64,000 nt of DNA from Bacteroidota bacterium (GTDB lineage: Bacteria; Bacteroidota; Bacteroidia; Chitinophagales; Chitinophagaceae): NCBI GenBank assembly GCA_028876495.1, contig JAGWRO010000091.1:62001-126000 (forward strand). Direction: 5' to 3'. Position 1 is the first letter of the stretch, and every line of letters begins with the position of its first letter. Shown here in pieces: positions 34,287 to 43,443 of the stretch. Both the position numbers and the translations under genes were made by a program. The notes under the pieces were generated by a model. It worked only from the letters and a program-made list of their open reading frames with translations, ran no database searches and was not told the origin of the DNA.

Positions 34287-34637
34287 ATGAAGACGATTCC
34301 TCATTTTAACAAAACGCTAAAACCGCTTTACCTTTTCATTTTATTGGCCCTGGGTTTTGTCGCTTGTGAAAACCATCGTTTCGACCGTGATAAAAGACAA
34401 ATCATGGCGAAAGACGAGATCCGAAGCAAACTTGTTAAAGCCCGCGAATACGATATTACAGGCTTTAAAGAAGATACAATTGAAGTATCCGATGACCCCG
34501 ATTTTAAAAAAGAAATCAGGTACCAACTTGACTTTGAATACATCGACTCGAGCAATGTTTTACAAAAGAAAACCGGTGATGTATTTTTTACTCCCGACGG
34601 GTCATCCATTATCAATTCTAAAATCACCGACAGGTAA
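34287..34637 (+). CDS. Small lipoprotein of unknown function
   Basis: A 116-residue protein when started at ATG 34287: a signal peptide with a hydrophobic core (LKPLYLFILLALGF) and lipobox GFVAC. The 13 residues before this ATG (frame open from 34248) would spoil the signal, so the inner start is chosen. The mature part is charged, with strands KEIRYQLDFEYIDSSNV and TGDVFFTPDGSSIINSKI. I recognise no domain. It precedes the acyltransferase-like membrane gene by 25 bp and may form an operon with it. Confidence 0.7.
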   Translation: MKTIPHFNKTLKPLYLFILLALGFVACENHRFDRDKRQIMAKDEIRSKLVKAREYDITGFKEDTIEVSDDPDFKKEIRYQLDFEYIDSSNVLQKKTGDVFFTPDGSSIINSKITDR

Positions 34638-34662
34638 ATCTGTTACAAATTAATCCTTCATC

Positions 34663-35796
34663 ATGAAGTCAATAAAAGAACGCTTTTTAGCATTAGACGT
34701 TTTCAGGGGAATGACCATTTGTTTTATGATCATTGTAAATACGCCGGGAAGCGGAGCCAATCCTTATCCTCCGCTGGAACACGCCACCTGGTTTGGTTTT
34801 ACGCCAACCGACCTTGTTTTTCCATCTTTCTTATTTGCCGTAGGTAACGCGATGAGTTTTTCGCAGGAAAAATATAAACTGATCAGCAATTCCGCTTTTC
34901 TTACCAAAGTTATTAAGCGCACGATTTTGATTTTTTTGATTGGGTACCTGATGTATTGGTTTCCGTTTTTTCGTTTGGATGCTGCAGGCCACATTACCGG
35001 TGCGCCGATAAGTCATACAAGAATTATGGGTGTTTTGCAGAGAATCGCCTTGTGTTATTTCTTCGGATCGCTGCTGGTACAATATTTTTCAACCAACAAA
35101 GTGATCATCATCAGCATCATTCTTTTGTTGGGCTACTGGTTTATTTTATTGGCATTTGGTAATTCCACACAACCTTTTAGCATGATGGGAAATGCCGGAA
35201 TCTATCTGGATAAATTTTTAATGGGCGACAATCATATGTATCATGGCGAAGGAATTCCGTTTGATCCGGAAGGCTGGCTGAGTACGATTCCTTCAATAGT
35301 GAATGTAGTGATTGGATTCCTTGCAGGAAGGTTTATTCAGAAAAAAGGAAAAAGTTTTGAATGCCTTTCAAAATTAATGCTTGTTGGCGCATTGCTGATT
35401 TTTATCGCACTTTGCTGGAACCTTGTCTTCCCGATCGGTAAAAAATTATGGACAAGTCCGTTTGTACTTCTTACCTGCGGCATCGATTTGCTATTGATAT
35501 CGGCGCTGATTTATATACTGGAGATGAAAAACTGGAACACCTTTAAATGGTCCGATTTCTTTATGATCTTCGGAAGAAATCCGCTATTTATTTATATCCT
35601 TTCCGAACTTTTTGTGGTAATTCTTTTTATGATTCCTGTTGGTAAAGAAAGTTTGTTTGATTTTGTAAACCGAACTTTTTTCCAGGCAATAGTGCCTGGT
35701 CCGTTCGGGTCGTTTTTGTTCGCAATCTGCTACATGCTCTTTTGCTGGAGCGTAGGCTGGTGGCTTAATAAAAGGAAAATTTATGTGAAGGTGTAA
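34663..35796 (+). CDS. Heparan-alpha-glucosaminide N-acetyltransferase-like membrane protein (DUF5009/NagX type)
   Basis: A 377-residue inner-membrane protein with about ten predicted helices. The opening RFLALDVFRGMTICFMIIVNTPG is the conserved start of the HGSNAT/DUF1624-DUF5009 family. The next loop carries HATWFGFTPTDLVFPSFLFAVGNAMSFS, which holds the conserved FxxxDLVFPxFLFxVG motif. Related lysosomal HGSNAT moves acetyl groups from cytosolic acetyl-CoA onto glucosamine across the membrane; bacterial members are thought to act on amino sugars. It is convergent with the polysaccharide utilisation locus, and a role in glycan processing is possible. Confidence 0.88.
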   Translation: MKSIKERFLALDVFRGMTICFMIIVNTPGSGANPYPPLEHATWFGFTPTDLVFPSFLFAVGNAMSFSQEKYKLISNSAFLTKVIKRTILIFLIGYLMYWFPFFRLDAAGHITGAPISHTRIMGVLQRIALCYFFGSLLVQYFSTNKVIIISIILLLGYWFILLAFGNSTQPFSMMGNAGIYLDKFLMGDNHMYHGEGIPFDPEGWLSTIPSIVNVVIGFLAGRFIQKKGKSFECLSKLMLVGALLIFIALCWNLVFPIGKKLWTSPFVLLTCGIDLLLISALIYILEMKNWNTFKWSDFFMIFGRNPLFIYILSELFVVILFMIPVGKESLFDFVNRTFFQAIVPGPFGSFLFAICYMLFCWSVGWWLNKRKIYVKV

Positions 35797-35810
35797 ATAA
35801 TGGAATCTTA

Positions 35811-35841
35811 AGTAAACCAACAAATATTTCACATTTTTATT
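35811..35841 (-). repeat. Interspersed repeat copy (reverse orientation)
   Basis: On the minus strand: AATAAAAATGTGAAATATTTG - TTGGTTTACT. This is a near-consensus copy, 15 bp after the acyltransferase stop codon between convergent genes. Confidence 0.7.
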
Positions 35842-35857
35842 TTCGCTTTAGCTATCT

Positions 35858-36055
35858 CTACAACTCATCCTCCGGCTTTTTATCAAAAGACATTATAATC
35901 ATTATGATTGCAAAGGCCATAAAAAAAATGCCGCTCCATCGGTTTACTTCCGGATGTGCCATACTGGGGTTTGTAAAACTGTAAATCAGTAATAAAATTC
36001 CCACGACCAGGAAAAAAACACCAATCACAAACCGGAGATCAAAGAATTTTTTCAT
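35858..36055 (-). CDS. Small two-helix membrane protein
   Basis: A 65-residue protein with two predicted transmembrane helices: VIGVFFLVVGILLLIYSF and GIFFMAFAIIMIIMSF. They are joined by a short loop containing HPEVNRWSG and end in a charged DKKPEDEL tail. Its ATG lies 10 bp after the stop of the sodium/sugar symporter, so it is the last gene of that operon. It may be an accessory subunit of the symporter, since small two-helix partners occur with some SSS transporters. The family is not identified. Confidence 0.75.
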   Translation of the reverse strand: MKKFFDLRFVIGVFFLVVGILLLIYSFTNPSMAHPEVNRWSGIFFMAFAIIMIIMSFDKKPEDEL

Positions 36056-36065
36056 TATTATTTTT

Positions 36066-37718
36066 TTAATAAAAGATGATGTTTAAAATGATGGTAATAG
36101 TTGCAACGATTACGGTAAGCCAAACAGGATTTTTGTACCAGATGCGGTTTTTATCCTGTTGCCGTGGCGTAAGACTATAAACGAGCCCGACCAATTCATT
36201 TTCAGGTTTTCTTTCCGTAAACAAACTGGTGATGTAGGTAACTAAAAAGCAAACCGTGAATGAAATCCACGCAATATTAAAAGCCTGGCTTGTACCTGAA
36301 TAAAACGTATGCAGGTTGGCAATTGAACCGCCTTTCCCTTCAGCCATAGTTAGTGAATAAGTAAGCGCTGCTGCTGCAGTGCCGGATAACAACCCCCAAA
36401 ATGCGCCATTGGGCGTGGATTTTTTCCAAAACATTCCCAAAAGAAAAGTCGCAAAAAGAGGTGCGTTTACAAAGCTAAAAACCAGTTGCAACAGATCCAT
36501 AATACTGTTAAATCCGCGGGCCACATAGGCCGTCAGAATCGATAACAATATTCCAACGATTGTGGTTGCCCTACCAACATTTAAATAATGGTTTTCACTC
36601 GCATGGGGCTTGATATGGCTTTGATAAATATCATAAGTAAACACAGTATTAAATGCAGTTACATTACCCGCCATACCCGACATAAAAGAAGCGATCAATG
36701 CAGTAATGCCGACACCTAAAATTCCACTTGGATACAACTTAGATAACAACAACGGCAGCGTCATGTTATAATCCGTTTGACCGTTAATATTTTTGGGAAG
36801 ATCAAATCCGGTAAACTGGTGTTGCAGAGCAAGCAATATAATTCCCGGAACAATTACGATCAGCGGCATAAAAATTTTAGGCAATGCAGCAATGATCGGT
36901 GTACGCCTCGCATCGTTCAGGTTGTGAGAGATCATCGCTCTTTGCACCACCAAAAAATCGGTACACCAATATCCAAATGCCAGCACAAAACCTAATCCAA
37001 ATATCATACTGAATGCATCGGTTCCCATCGGGTTGGTTGTGGGGCTCGCCATTCCTTTCCACAAATGCAATTTTGCATTTTCAACATTGGCAATAATTCC
37101 ATGAAGACCGCCGGCTTGTTGCACGCCGATAAAAACCAATGGCGCTATTCCCAAAACGATCAGGAAAAACTGCAACACTTCATTGTAAACCGCACTGGTT
37201 AAACCTCCCAAAAAAGTGTAGGCCAAAACAATTCCTGCAGCAATCCAAATGGAAACATTAAAATCCCAACCCAAAACTGTTTGCATCAGCATGGCCAAAG
37301 CATATAAAGAAATACCCGAAGAAAAGATCGTCATCGCGGCAAAAGTGAAGGCATTAAAAGTCCTTGTCTTTTCATCGAAACGAAGTTTTAAATATTCGGG
37401 AACACTTCGCGCTTTACTTCCGTAATAGAACGGCATCATAAAAAGCCCGAGAAACAGCATGGCGAAAACCGCACCCAGCCAATAAAAGTGTGCTGTGTAT
37501 AATCCATATTTCGCACCATTTGCAGCCATTCCCAACACTTCCTGCGCCCCCAAATTCGCAGATATAAAAGCAAGACTTGTGATCCACAACGGAATGTTTC
37601 TGCCACTCATTAAAAAATCGTTGGCCGTTTTAATTTTCTTCTTTAATAAAAATCCAATACCCAATACAAAAAGGAAATAAAGGCCGATGATGCTGTAATC
37701 AATAAGGTGAAGCTTCAT
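36066..37718 (-). CDS. Sodium/sugar symporter (SSS/SGLT family)
   Basis: A 550-residue inner-membrane transporter with about 14 predicted helices. Family landmarks are DYSIIGLYFLFVLGIGF at the start, the FLMSGRNIPLWITSLAFISANLGAQEVLG segment (helix TM2 with the sodium site), GGLTSAVYNEVLQFFLIV and the GYWCTDFLVVQRAM motif typical of SGLT-like sugar symporters. The gene sits 18 bp downstream of the GH2-GH53 enzyme, so it probably imports the released galactose or a short oligosaccharide with Na+. Specificity is inferred from context. Confidence 0.92.
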   Translation of the reverse strand: MKLHLIDYSIIGLYFLFVLGIGFLLKKKIKTANDFLMSGRNIPLWITSLAFISANLGAQEVLGMAANGAKYGLYTAHFYWLGAVFAMLFLGLFMMPFYYGSKARSVPEYLKLRFDEKTRTFNAFTFAAMTIFSSGISLYALAMLMQTVLGWDFNVSIWIAAGIVLAYTFLGGLTSAVYNEVLQFFLIVLGIAPLVFIGVQQAGGLHGIIANVENAKLHLWKGMASPTTNPMGTDAFSMIFGLGFVLAFGYWCTDFLVVQRAMISHNLNDARRTPIIAALPKIFMPLIVIVPGIILLALQHQFTGFDLPKNINGQTDYNMTLPLLLSKLYPSGILGVGITALIASFMSGMAGNVTAFNTVFTYDIYQSHIKPHASENHYLNVGRATTIVGILLSILTAYVARGFNSIMDLLQLVFSFVNAPLFATFLLGMFWKKSTPNGAFWGLLSGTAAAALTYSLTMAEGKGGSIANLHTFYSGTSQAFNIAWISFTVCFLVTYITSLFTERKPENELVGLVYSLTPRQQDKNRIWYKNPVWLTVIVATITIILNIIFY

Positions 37719-37735
37719 TTAGAAAGTTTTAGTTT

Positions 37736-40700
37736 TTAATGTTGATCTTTTAAAAATTCGTGCGTGATATCATCGTACTCATACAAGTACTTGTTGGCTT
37801 TTCCGTCTTTGTCAAAAAAAGATTCCCATGTGCTTAATGGTTCCCAGATAAAAGTGCCTTTCATTTGATTTCCCGGAAGTGAAAATGCAATCCGGTTCAC
37901 CTGCCTTTTCAGTTGAGAATATTCAGCAACGATCACCGGCTTGTTATATTTTTTTTGCAACAACCTCAGGTTAGTATCTAGATCATTTAAAGTACCATGC
38001 CATTTTGGATAATAAGATTCGCCGATAGCATCAAAAGAAACACCACGGTTGATCATGTTGTCGAGAAAAAATTCAGATTCAGAATTTTGTCCGCCCAAAG
38101 CAACGTGTATCAAAGTAATAATTGAAGGATTTACTTCTTTCACTGCTGAAAGAGCCGAATTCAGAAGCGTTGCAAGGCTGTCAAGATGCTGTACATTTCC
38201 ATCAGGCCAAAGAATTCCATGATTGATCTCATTGCCTGTTTGAACCATTTCTGGTAAAGTCCCTTGTGCTTTTAAAGATGCTAAAACGCTTTTGGTATAG
38301 TCATGAACTTTTTTTGCCAGATCTTTAAAATCAAGACTTTTCCATTCTTCAGGAATGAATTGTTTTCCCGGGTCAGCCCAGGTATCACTGTAATGGAAAT
38401 CAAGTAAAAATTTCATACCGGCATTTTTAATTCGCTTTGCCATTTGCAATGTTTGTTGCAAATCACAAAAACCTTTTCCGGGTGAATAGCCACTATCGTC
38501 GGAAGGATTTACAAATAACCTGAGGCGGATGTAATTAAAGCCATGATCTTTTAAAATCTGAAGTACATCTTTTTGTTCGCCTTTGTCAGAAAATTTAATG
38601 CCTCTTGCTTCCAGTTGTGGCAAAAAAGAAATATCTGCGCCTAATATTTTTCCGGCAGGTTTTGCAGTAGAATGAATACCCAATTTTGAGAAAAGATAAG
38701 GATCATCCGCAATGCCCAAAGGTTGATCAGGCTTAACGGTTATGATGTCGGTACTTCCGTCCCACAAACCTTTTGAACTGGCCACAAACTTAATATGGCC
38801 GGGCGTTTTTCCGGCTTGTAAGATCACCTGGCACTTGCCATTAAACAAAGATCTTTGCCACTGTCCTTCCAGAATTTTATCCGGTTCATGGCTGCTTGGG
38901 TCACCATTACCTACACCTATTATTTTGGCGTCTCCTGTTATAGAAAACTGAATTAAATTATCAGCAGTCGGCACTTCGCGCCCTTGCTTATCAACCACAC
39001 TTACATTAATCACGGTCGCGTCTTTTCCATCAGCCAACATAGTAGTTTTATAAGGAGTAATTACTACTTCGGCGGGATCGCCTGTTGTTTCAACAGAAGA
39101 GACAAGCTTACGGCCATGCTTATACGCAATTGCTTCCAGTTTGCCCGGCTCATATGGAACGGTCCATTGCAAATGGCTGTTGCGCGGCATATCTTTTTTA
39201 CCAAAACTTTTACCATTCAAAAACAACTCAACATTATCTGCATTTGAATTTACCCAAACATCGATTGGCTTTCCTTCTTCTCCTTTCCAGTTCCAGTGCG
39301 GAGAAATTTGCAACACGTCTTTATCCGACCACCATGCCTGGTAATAGTAATAAACGTTTTTAGGAAAACCGCAAACATCCATCACACCAAAATGAGAACT
39401 GATGTTGGGCCATTTATAAGGAGTAGGTTCTCCTCTATAATCAAATCCTGTCCAAACAAATCCGCCCAAAAACCAGCTTTCTTCAGCAGCAGGTTTCCAC
39501 CATTGTTCAGCAGTATTTCCCCACGGTGGAGCAGTAATATCATGATCGGGTAAATAATCATGAACGGTATCTACTTTATAAATTCCTCTTGTAGTTAAAG
39601 TGCTTGCCATTTCAGTTCCCATTATAGGTTGATCCGGATGATCTTCATGATAAGGCTCAATTCCTTTGATCCTGTAATTAAATCCGCGAACAGGAATCAC
39701 CTGGTTAATTCCTTTGTAAACATTTCCCTCATCAGCAGCGTAGGTGCTGGTTCTGTAGGGATCTAATTCTTTTTGTTTATGCAATAACGAAAGAGCGATT
39801 CTCTGGCCGGTTGGTGTCGCCTGAATCCACCCTTCTTCATTGCCGATCGACCACATAAAAACAGAAGCATGATTACGATCGCGAAGTATGAGTCGTTCAA
39901 ATTGGTCCATGTATTCGGGGCTGCTGTTGAGCAACCGATTTTCATCCAGAACAATCATTCCCAAACTATCGCATGCATCCAACAACTCAGGAGTAGGGGG
40001 ATTGTGGCTGGTTCGATAGGCATTCGCGCCCATTTGTTTTAATAAACCGATGCGGTAATATTGCAGATAATCCGGCAGTGCACTTCCTACACCTGCATGA
40101 TCCTGGTGATTGCAAAAGCCTTTTATCTTTACATATTTACCATTAATGAAAAGCCCTTTCGCAGTAACATTTACATCACGAATTCCAAAACGGGTATTTA
40201 CGCTGTCAATCACTTTATTTCCTGATTTTAAAAGAGTAACCACGCGATATAAATAGGGATCTTCTATTGACCACAAATGAGGATTTGCAACATTGATACT
40301 TTGTTTCAGTACGTTTTTGCCAAAAGAGGAAATAGCAAAATTTGTTGGTTTACTGCCAGCAACTTTCTTTCCGTCTCTTGTGGTTATATACGTATAAACA
40401 TAACCGTTAGCTATGTTTGATTCTTGATTCACAACAGGAATTTCTACTGAAACAATTGCATTTTTAGCCGATTGCTTTGAATGAATGAAAAGCTTATTGG
40501 AATTGATATGAAAATTATTTGTTTTATTGAGCCATACATGCCGGTATATTCCTGCACCTTCATAAAACCAGCCTTCATATTGAGTAGCATCTACTCTTAC
40601 TACCAAAGTATTTTCCTCTCCGTATTTTATAAAATCAGAAACATCATATTCTGCACCGATATAGCCGCTTTTATTATTTCCTATAAAAAAACCATTGAGC

Positions 40701-41137
40701 CAGATATTTGCATCCCGGTATATTCCATCAAACTGTATAGAAATTCTTTTAGCTGAATCTTTTTTGTCAATAAAAAATCGCTTCCGATACCAGCCGATGC
40801 TTGTTGCAGGAAACAAACCACCTACAGGTTTATAGCCGTGTGCCATCACATCAAAATTGGGTGAATTTACAAAAGGTAATTCTACAACCCAGTCGTGTGG
40901 CAGGTTTATGGTTCGCCATGAACTATCATTAAACCTTGGATTGATCGCTGTATTTCCTGCATCGCCGCTTTTTTTAAAAATATCAGCAATTCCATAATTA
41001 AAATCCTTTAAAGGATCAGCAGCGTTGCCCAAATGAAACTTCCAGTTTTCATCAATATTTATATGTGCTCTGTCTTGAGATTTTATTGCAGAAAAAAAGA
41101 GTAAGAGAAATAAAAAAAGAGCAGGTTTTTTAAACAT
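37736..41137 (-). CDS. GH2 beta-galactosidase fused to GH53 endo-beta-1,4-galactanase
   Basis: A 1133-residue secreted enzyme with two catalytic modules. After a signal peptide (residues 1-20) comes a GH2 unit: jelly-roll domain (HINIDENWKFHLG onward), TIM barrel with acid/base E434 in WSIGNEEG and nucleophile E509 in IMGTEMAST, then Ig-like domains to about residue 805 (EVVITPYKTTMLADGKDATV). The final ~300 residues are a GH53 domain (ILGADISFLPQLEARGIKF, GFNYIRLRLFVNPSD) with acid/base E970 in VQTGNEINHG and nucleophile E1072 in VAEYSQ. All four catalytic Glu are present. The pair suits complete breakdown of beta-1,4-galactan. In known galactan loci the two enzymes are separate genes. Confidence 0.93.
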   Translation of the reverse strand: MFKKPALFLFLLLFFSAIKSQDRAHINIDENWKFHLGNAADPLKDFNYGIADIFKKSGDAGNTAINPRFNDSSWRTINLPHDWVVELPFVNSPNFDVMAHGYKPVGGLFPATSIGWYRKRFFIDKKDSAKRISIQFDGIYRDANIWLNGFFIGNNKSGYIGAEYDVSDFIKYGEENTLVVRVDATQYEGWFYEGAGIYRHVWLNKTNNFHINSNKLFIHSKQSAKNAIVSVEIPVVNQESNIANGYVYTYITTRDGKKVAGSKPTNFAISSFGKNVLKQSINVANPHLWSIEDPYLYRVVTLLKSGNKVIDSVNTRFGIRDVNVTAKGLFINGKYVKIKGFCNHQDHAGVGSALPDYLQYYRIGLLKQMGANAYRTSHNPPTPELLDACDSLGMIVLDENRLLNSSPEYMDQFERLILRDRNHASVFMWSIGNEEGWIQATPTGQRIALSLLHKQKELDPYRTSTYAADEGNVYKGINQVIPVRGFNYRIKGIEPYHEDHPDQPIMGTEMASTLTTRGIYKVDTVHDYLPDHDITAPPWGNTAEQWWKPAAEESWFLGGFVWTGFDYRGEPTPYKWPNISSHFGVMDVCGFPKNVYYYYQAWWSDKDVLQISPHWNWKGEEGKPIDVWVNSNADNVELFLNGKSFGKKDMPRNSHLQWTVPYEPGKLEAIAYKHGRKLVSSVETTGDPAEVVITPYKTTMLADGKDATVINVSVVDKQGREVPTADNLIQFSITGDAKIIGVGNGDPSSHEPDKILEGQWQRSLFNGKCQVILQAGKTPGHIKFVASSKGLWDGSTDIITVKPDQPLGIADDPYLFSKLGIHSTAKPAGKILGADISFLPQLEARGIKFSDKGEQKDVLQILKDHGFNYIRLRLFVNPSDDSGYSPGKGFCDLQQTLQMAKRIKNAGMKFLLDFHYSDTWADPGKQFIPEEWKSLDFKDLAKKVHDYTKSVLASLKAQGTLPEMVQTGNEINHGILWPDGNVQHLDSLATLLNSALSAVKEVNPSIITLIHVALGGQNSESEFFLDNMINRGVSFDAIGESYYPKWHGTLNDLDTNLRLLQKKYNKPVIVAEYSQLKRQVNRIAFSLPGNQMKGTFIWEPLSTWESFFDKDGKANKYLYEYDDITHEFLKDQH

Positions 41138-41320
41138 TATCGTGGGTAGTTTTTAAATCAGAAAAGAGGCAGAACAAAAGTTTGAAATTATCAACATTGC
41201 AAATACGAAGAAGTATTAAAGTAAAATAGTTTATAAATATAATGAGAAAATAGTAATAAGGCATTGTAGCTTAAAATACTTTATTAAATGGTCAATAATA
41301 ATTTACTTTTTCTAAACAAT

Positions 41321-41351
41321 AGTAAACCGACAAATAAAGCTGATTCTTATT
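41321..41351 (-). repeat. Interspersed repeat copy (reverse orientation)
   Basis: On the minus strand: AATAAGAATCAGCTTTATTTG - TCGGTTTACT. It lies in the gap between the second SusE-like gene and the GH2-GH53 gene, just past the terminator. Confidence 0.65.
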
Positions 41352-41360
41352 CTTACATTT

Positions 41361-41394
41361 TCAAAAAAAAACTGCGTCAGAAATTGACGCAGTT
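41361..41394 (-). terminator. Intrinsic terminator inside the polysaccharide locus
   Basis: The perfect 10-bp stem AACTGCGTCA / TGACGCAGTT has a 5-nt loop. On the minus strand it is followed by a run of eight T. It comes 23 bp after the stop of the last SusE-like gene and before the GH2-GH53 gene, so it should end or attenuate the susCDE transcript. Confidence 0.88.
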
Positions 41395-41416
41395 TCATAT
41401 AAAAATAAATATTTAT

Positions 41417-42571
41417 TTATTGTTTCTCCAGCGAAAATTGACCTGTATCACCAAGTGCAAAATTCACTGTCAGTTTGTAAGTTCCATCTGCATCAGGTCC
41501 CGGAAAATTAGAGGAAAGATCATAACCAAAATCACCACCTGCTGATAAACCTGTTATAGTATTATCGGCAACGGCATATTTATTATCCCAACTACCGTTC
41601 ACCGGTAATAGCAAATATTGTTTCCCACCGTTTAAATGCAAGGTAACAGTAAATTCAGACGAGTTTAACCTGGTAAGTTGCTGCGAAGGAACAGGAACCG
41701 GATTGTTCCAGCCACCATCGGTTGCATCTCCTACTATAAATAAGCTATCAGGCAAAGTTCCTGTCCATGGAGTAACGGCAAAAGTTCCTGATTGAAAATC
41801 CAAAACAATTTTATACCAGCCTGTAGTGGCAGGGCCGGGGAAATTATCGCTTAAATTGTACCCAAAAGCACCACCATTTGAAAGGCCGCTCACCGAATTA
41901 TCAGCAACAGAATATTTATTATCCCAATTACCATTTAAAGGCAAAACAAGATACTGAGCGCCACCGTTTAATTTAAAAATACCTGCATAGGTGACGGAGT
42001 CAATCATTGAAAATTGCTGCCTTGGAACAGGAACAGGATTATTCCAACCGCCTTGTGTGGCATCCCCTACCAAAAACAACTCTTTAGTAGATGGCGGAGT
42101 AACTTTTGGCGGAGTAACATAAGGAGTCATATTTACCGTTACAACATTTGAGCTCAATCTTTCATTATTGTTGGCATAAGAAGAAATCAAAAGTATATCC
42201 ACATTATAAGCCTGGTTATACTTAAATCCGAAGCCTAATAATATATTATTCAGTTCTTTTGCAGTAAAAGAAGTATGCAAAGAATCGGTAACAACATAAG
42301 TAACGGCATTTGAAAAATTTCTCCCTGAAGAATCAATTTCAATTGTATACTTCACGTTGGAAGAATCGGTAGCATATTTTGGATAAGTCCAGTTAAGGGT
42401 TAAAGCTACATTATCAGAGTCTGAGGCTGTTGGTGCAACGGTATTGACAGATGCAGTTAAAACAGGGGCTGTACCGTTTCCATAAAAAGAGAGACTGGGC
42501 ACTTTTTTCACACAGGCAAAAAATCCCAGAACCACCACCAATCCTAAAAATAATTTTGATAAATATTTCAT
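41417..42571 (-). CDS. SusE/SusF-like surface glycan-binding lipoprotein with two tandem C-terminal domains
   Basis: A 384-residue lipoprotein: lipobox GFFAC (Cys 20). Residues 30-160 form the SusE N-terminal Ig-like domain (PVLTASVNTVAPTASDSDNVALTLNW, TAKELNNILLGFGF). Two homologous ~105-residue domains follow: residues 163-268 (LFLVGDATQGGWNNPVPVP) and 273-384 (LFIVGDATDGGWNNPVPVP). Each ends in a GYxLSxNFPGP strand. These look like the C-terminal carbohydrate-binding domains of SusE/SusF. The protein should sit on the cell surface and hold polysaccharide near the SusCD pore. It lies 34 bp downstream of a shorter SusE-like gene. Confidence 0.88.
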   Translation of the reverse strand: MKYLSKLFLGLVVVLGFFACVKKVPSLSFYGNGTAPVLTASVNTVAPTASDSDNVALTLNWTYPKYATDSSNVKYTIEIDSSGRNFSNAVTYVVTDSLHTSFTAKELNNILLGFGFKYNQAYNVDILLISSYANNNERLSSNVVTVNMTPYVTPPKVTPPSTKELFLVGDATQGGWNNPVPVPRQQFSMIDSVTYAGIFKLNGGAQYLVLPLNGNWDNKYSVADNSVSGLSNGGAFGYNLSDNFPGPATTGWYKIVLDFQSGTFAVTPWTGTLPDSLFIVGDATDGGWNNPVPVPSQQLTRLNSSEFTVTLHLNGGKQYLLLPVNGSWDNKYAVADNTITGLSAGGDFGYDLSSNFPGPDADGTYKLTVNFALGDTGQFSLEKQ

Positions 42572-42605
42572 GAGTTATTTTTTATTGCTTTTTTTCAAAA
42601 TGAAT

Positions 42606-43424
42606 TTATTGAGGCGTTACAGTGAATTTTCCACGTTGAAAATCCAGTGTTATTTTATAAGTACCACTAGCTGTTGGTCCTGGAAAATTGTCTGACCAAT
42701 CGTAGCCAAAATCACCGCCTGTAGGAAGAGGCCCGTTTTTAACTGCATATTTATGACTCCAATCGCCATTTACCGGGATTGCCAAATATTGTTGGCCTCC
42801 AATAAGATTAATGGTTAGCTCGTAAAGAGTAGGTGTTACCTGTGTAAATTGCTGGCTTGGTACAGGAACCGGGTTATTCCATCCGCCGGCAGTTGCACTT
42901 CCTACCAAATACAAAGTACCATTCACAGGTAATTTAACTTTTGGAGGAATAGCATAAGGAGTCGCATTCACCGAAAAAACATTTGAAGATAATTGAGCAG
43001 CGCCTGTTCCTAAAAAAGCATTCACTTTAATATTAATTTTGTGACTTACTCCTGGCGCTAACTGAAGCTGATTCAACAGAATGTCATTAAATTCTGTTTG
43101 CGTAAAAGTTTTAGAAAGATCAGAACCTACGGAAACTGTTTTGAGATCAGGATTACTGAAATCATCAGTTGTATCGATCAAAATATTATAGCTTACATCA
43201 AGCGAACTGATTCCTGTATTAAATTGATATTCAGGATTCGTCCAGGTAAGCTTAAATGCATTGTCATTTTGTGTATCGTATGACAGCGGAACCGTTCCTG
43301 CAACGGAGGAGGTGAGTACGGGTGATGTGCCACCTTTTAAGATCACTTTATTTTCATCTTTTTTGCATGACCATAAACCAAAAATCAGAAAGCCAGCAAG
43401 AAGAGTTTTAAATATATGTTTCAT
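42606..43424 (-). CDS. SusE-like surface glycan-binding lipoprotein with one C-terminal domain
   Basis: A 272-residue lipoprotein (lipobox GLWSC, Cys 20, followed by KKDEN). The N-terminal ~150 residues form a SusE domain (SPVLTSSVAGTVPLSYDTQNDNAFKLTWTNPEY, TQTEFNDILLNQLQL). A single C-terminal domain (LYLVGSATAGGWNNPVPVP to the end) is homologous to the two repeats of the downstream SusE-like protein. It is encoded 19 bp after SusD, the usual place for surface glycan-binding proteins. It probably binds the same glycan as SusD. Confidence 0.88.
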   Translation of the reverse strand: MKHIFKTLLAGFLIFGLWSCKKDENKVILKGGTSPVLTSSVAGTVPLSYDTQNDNAFKLTWTNPEYQFNTGISSLDVSYNILIDTTDDFSNPDLKTVSVGSDLSKTFTQTEFNDILLNQLQLAPGVSHKINIKVNAFLGTGAAQLSSNVFSVNATPYAIPPKVKLPVNGTLYLVGSATAGGWNNPVPVPSQQFTQVTPTLYELTINLIGGQQYLAIPVNGDWSHKYAVKNGPLPTGGDFGYDWSDNFPGPTASGTYKITLDFQRGKFTVTPQ

Positions 43425-43443
43425 AATAATTTATTTTTTAAAA

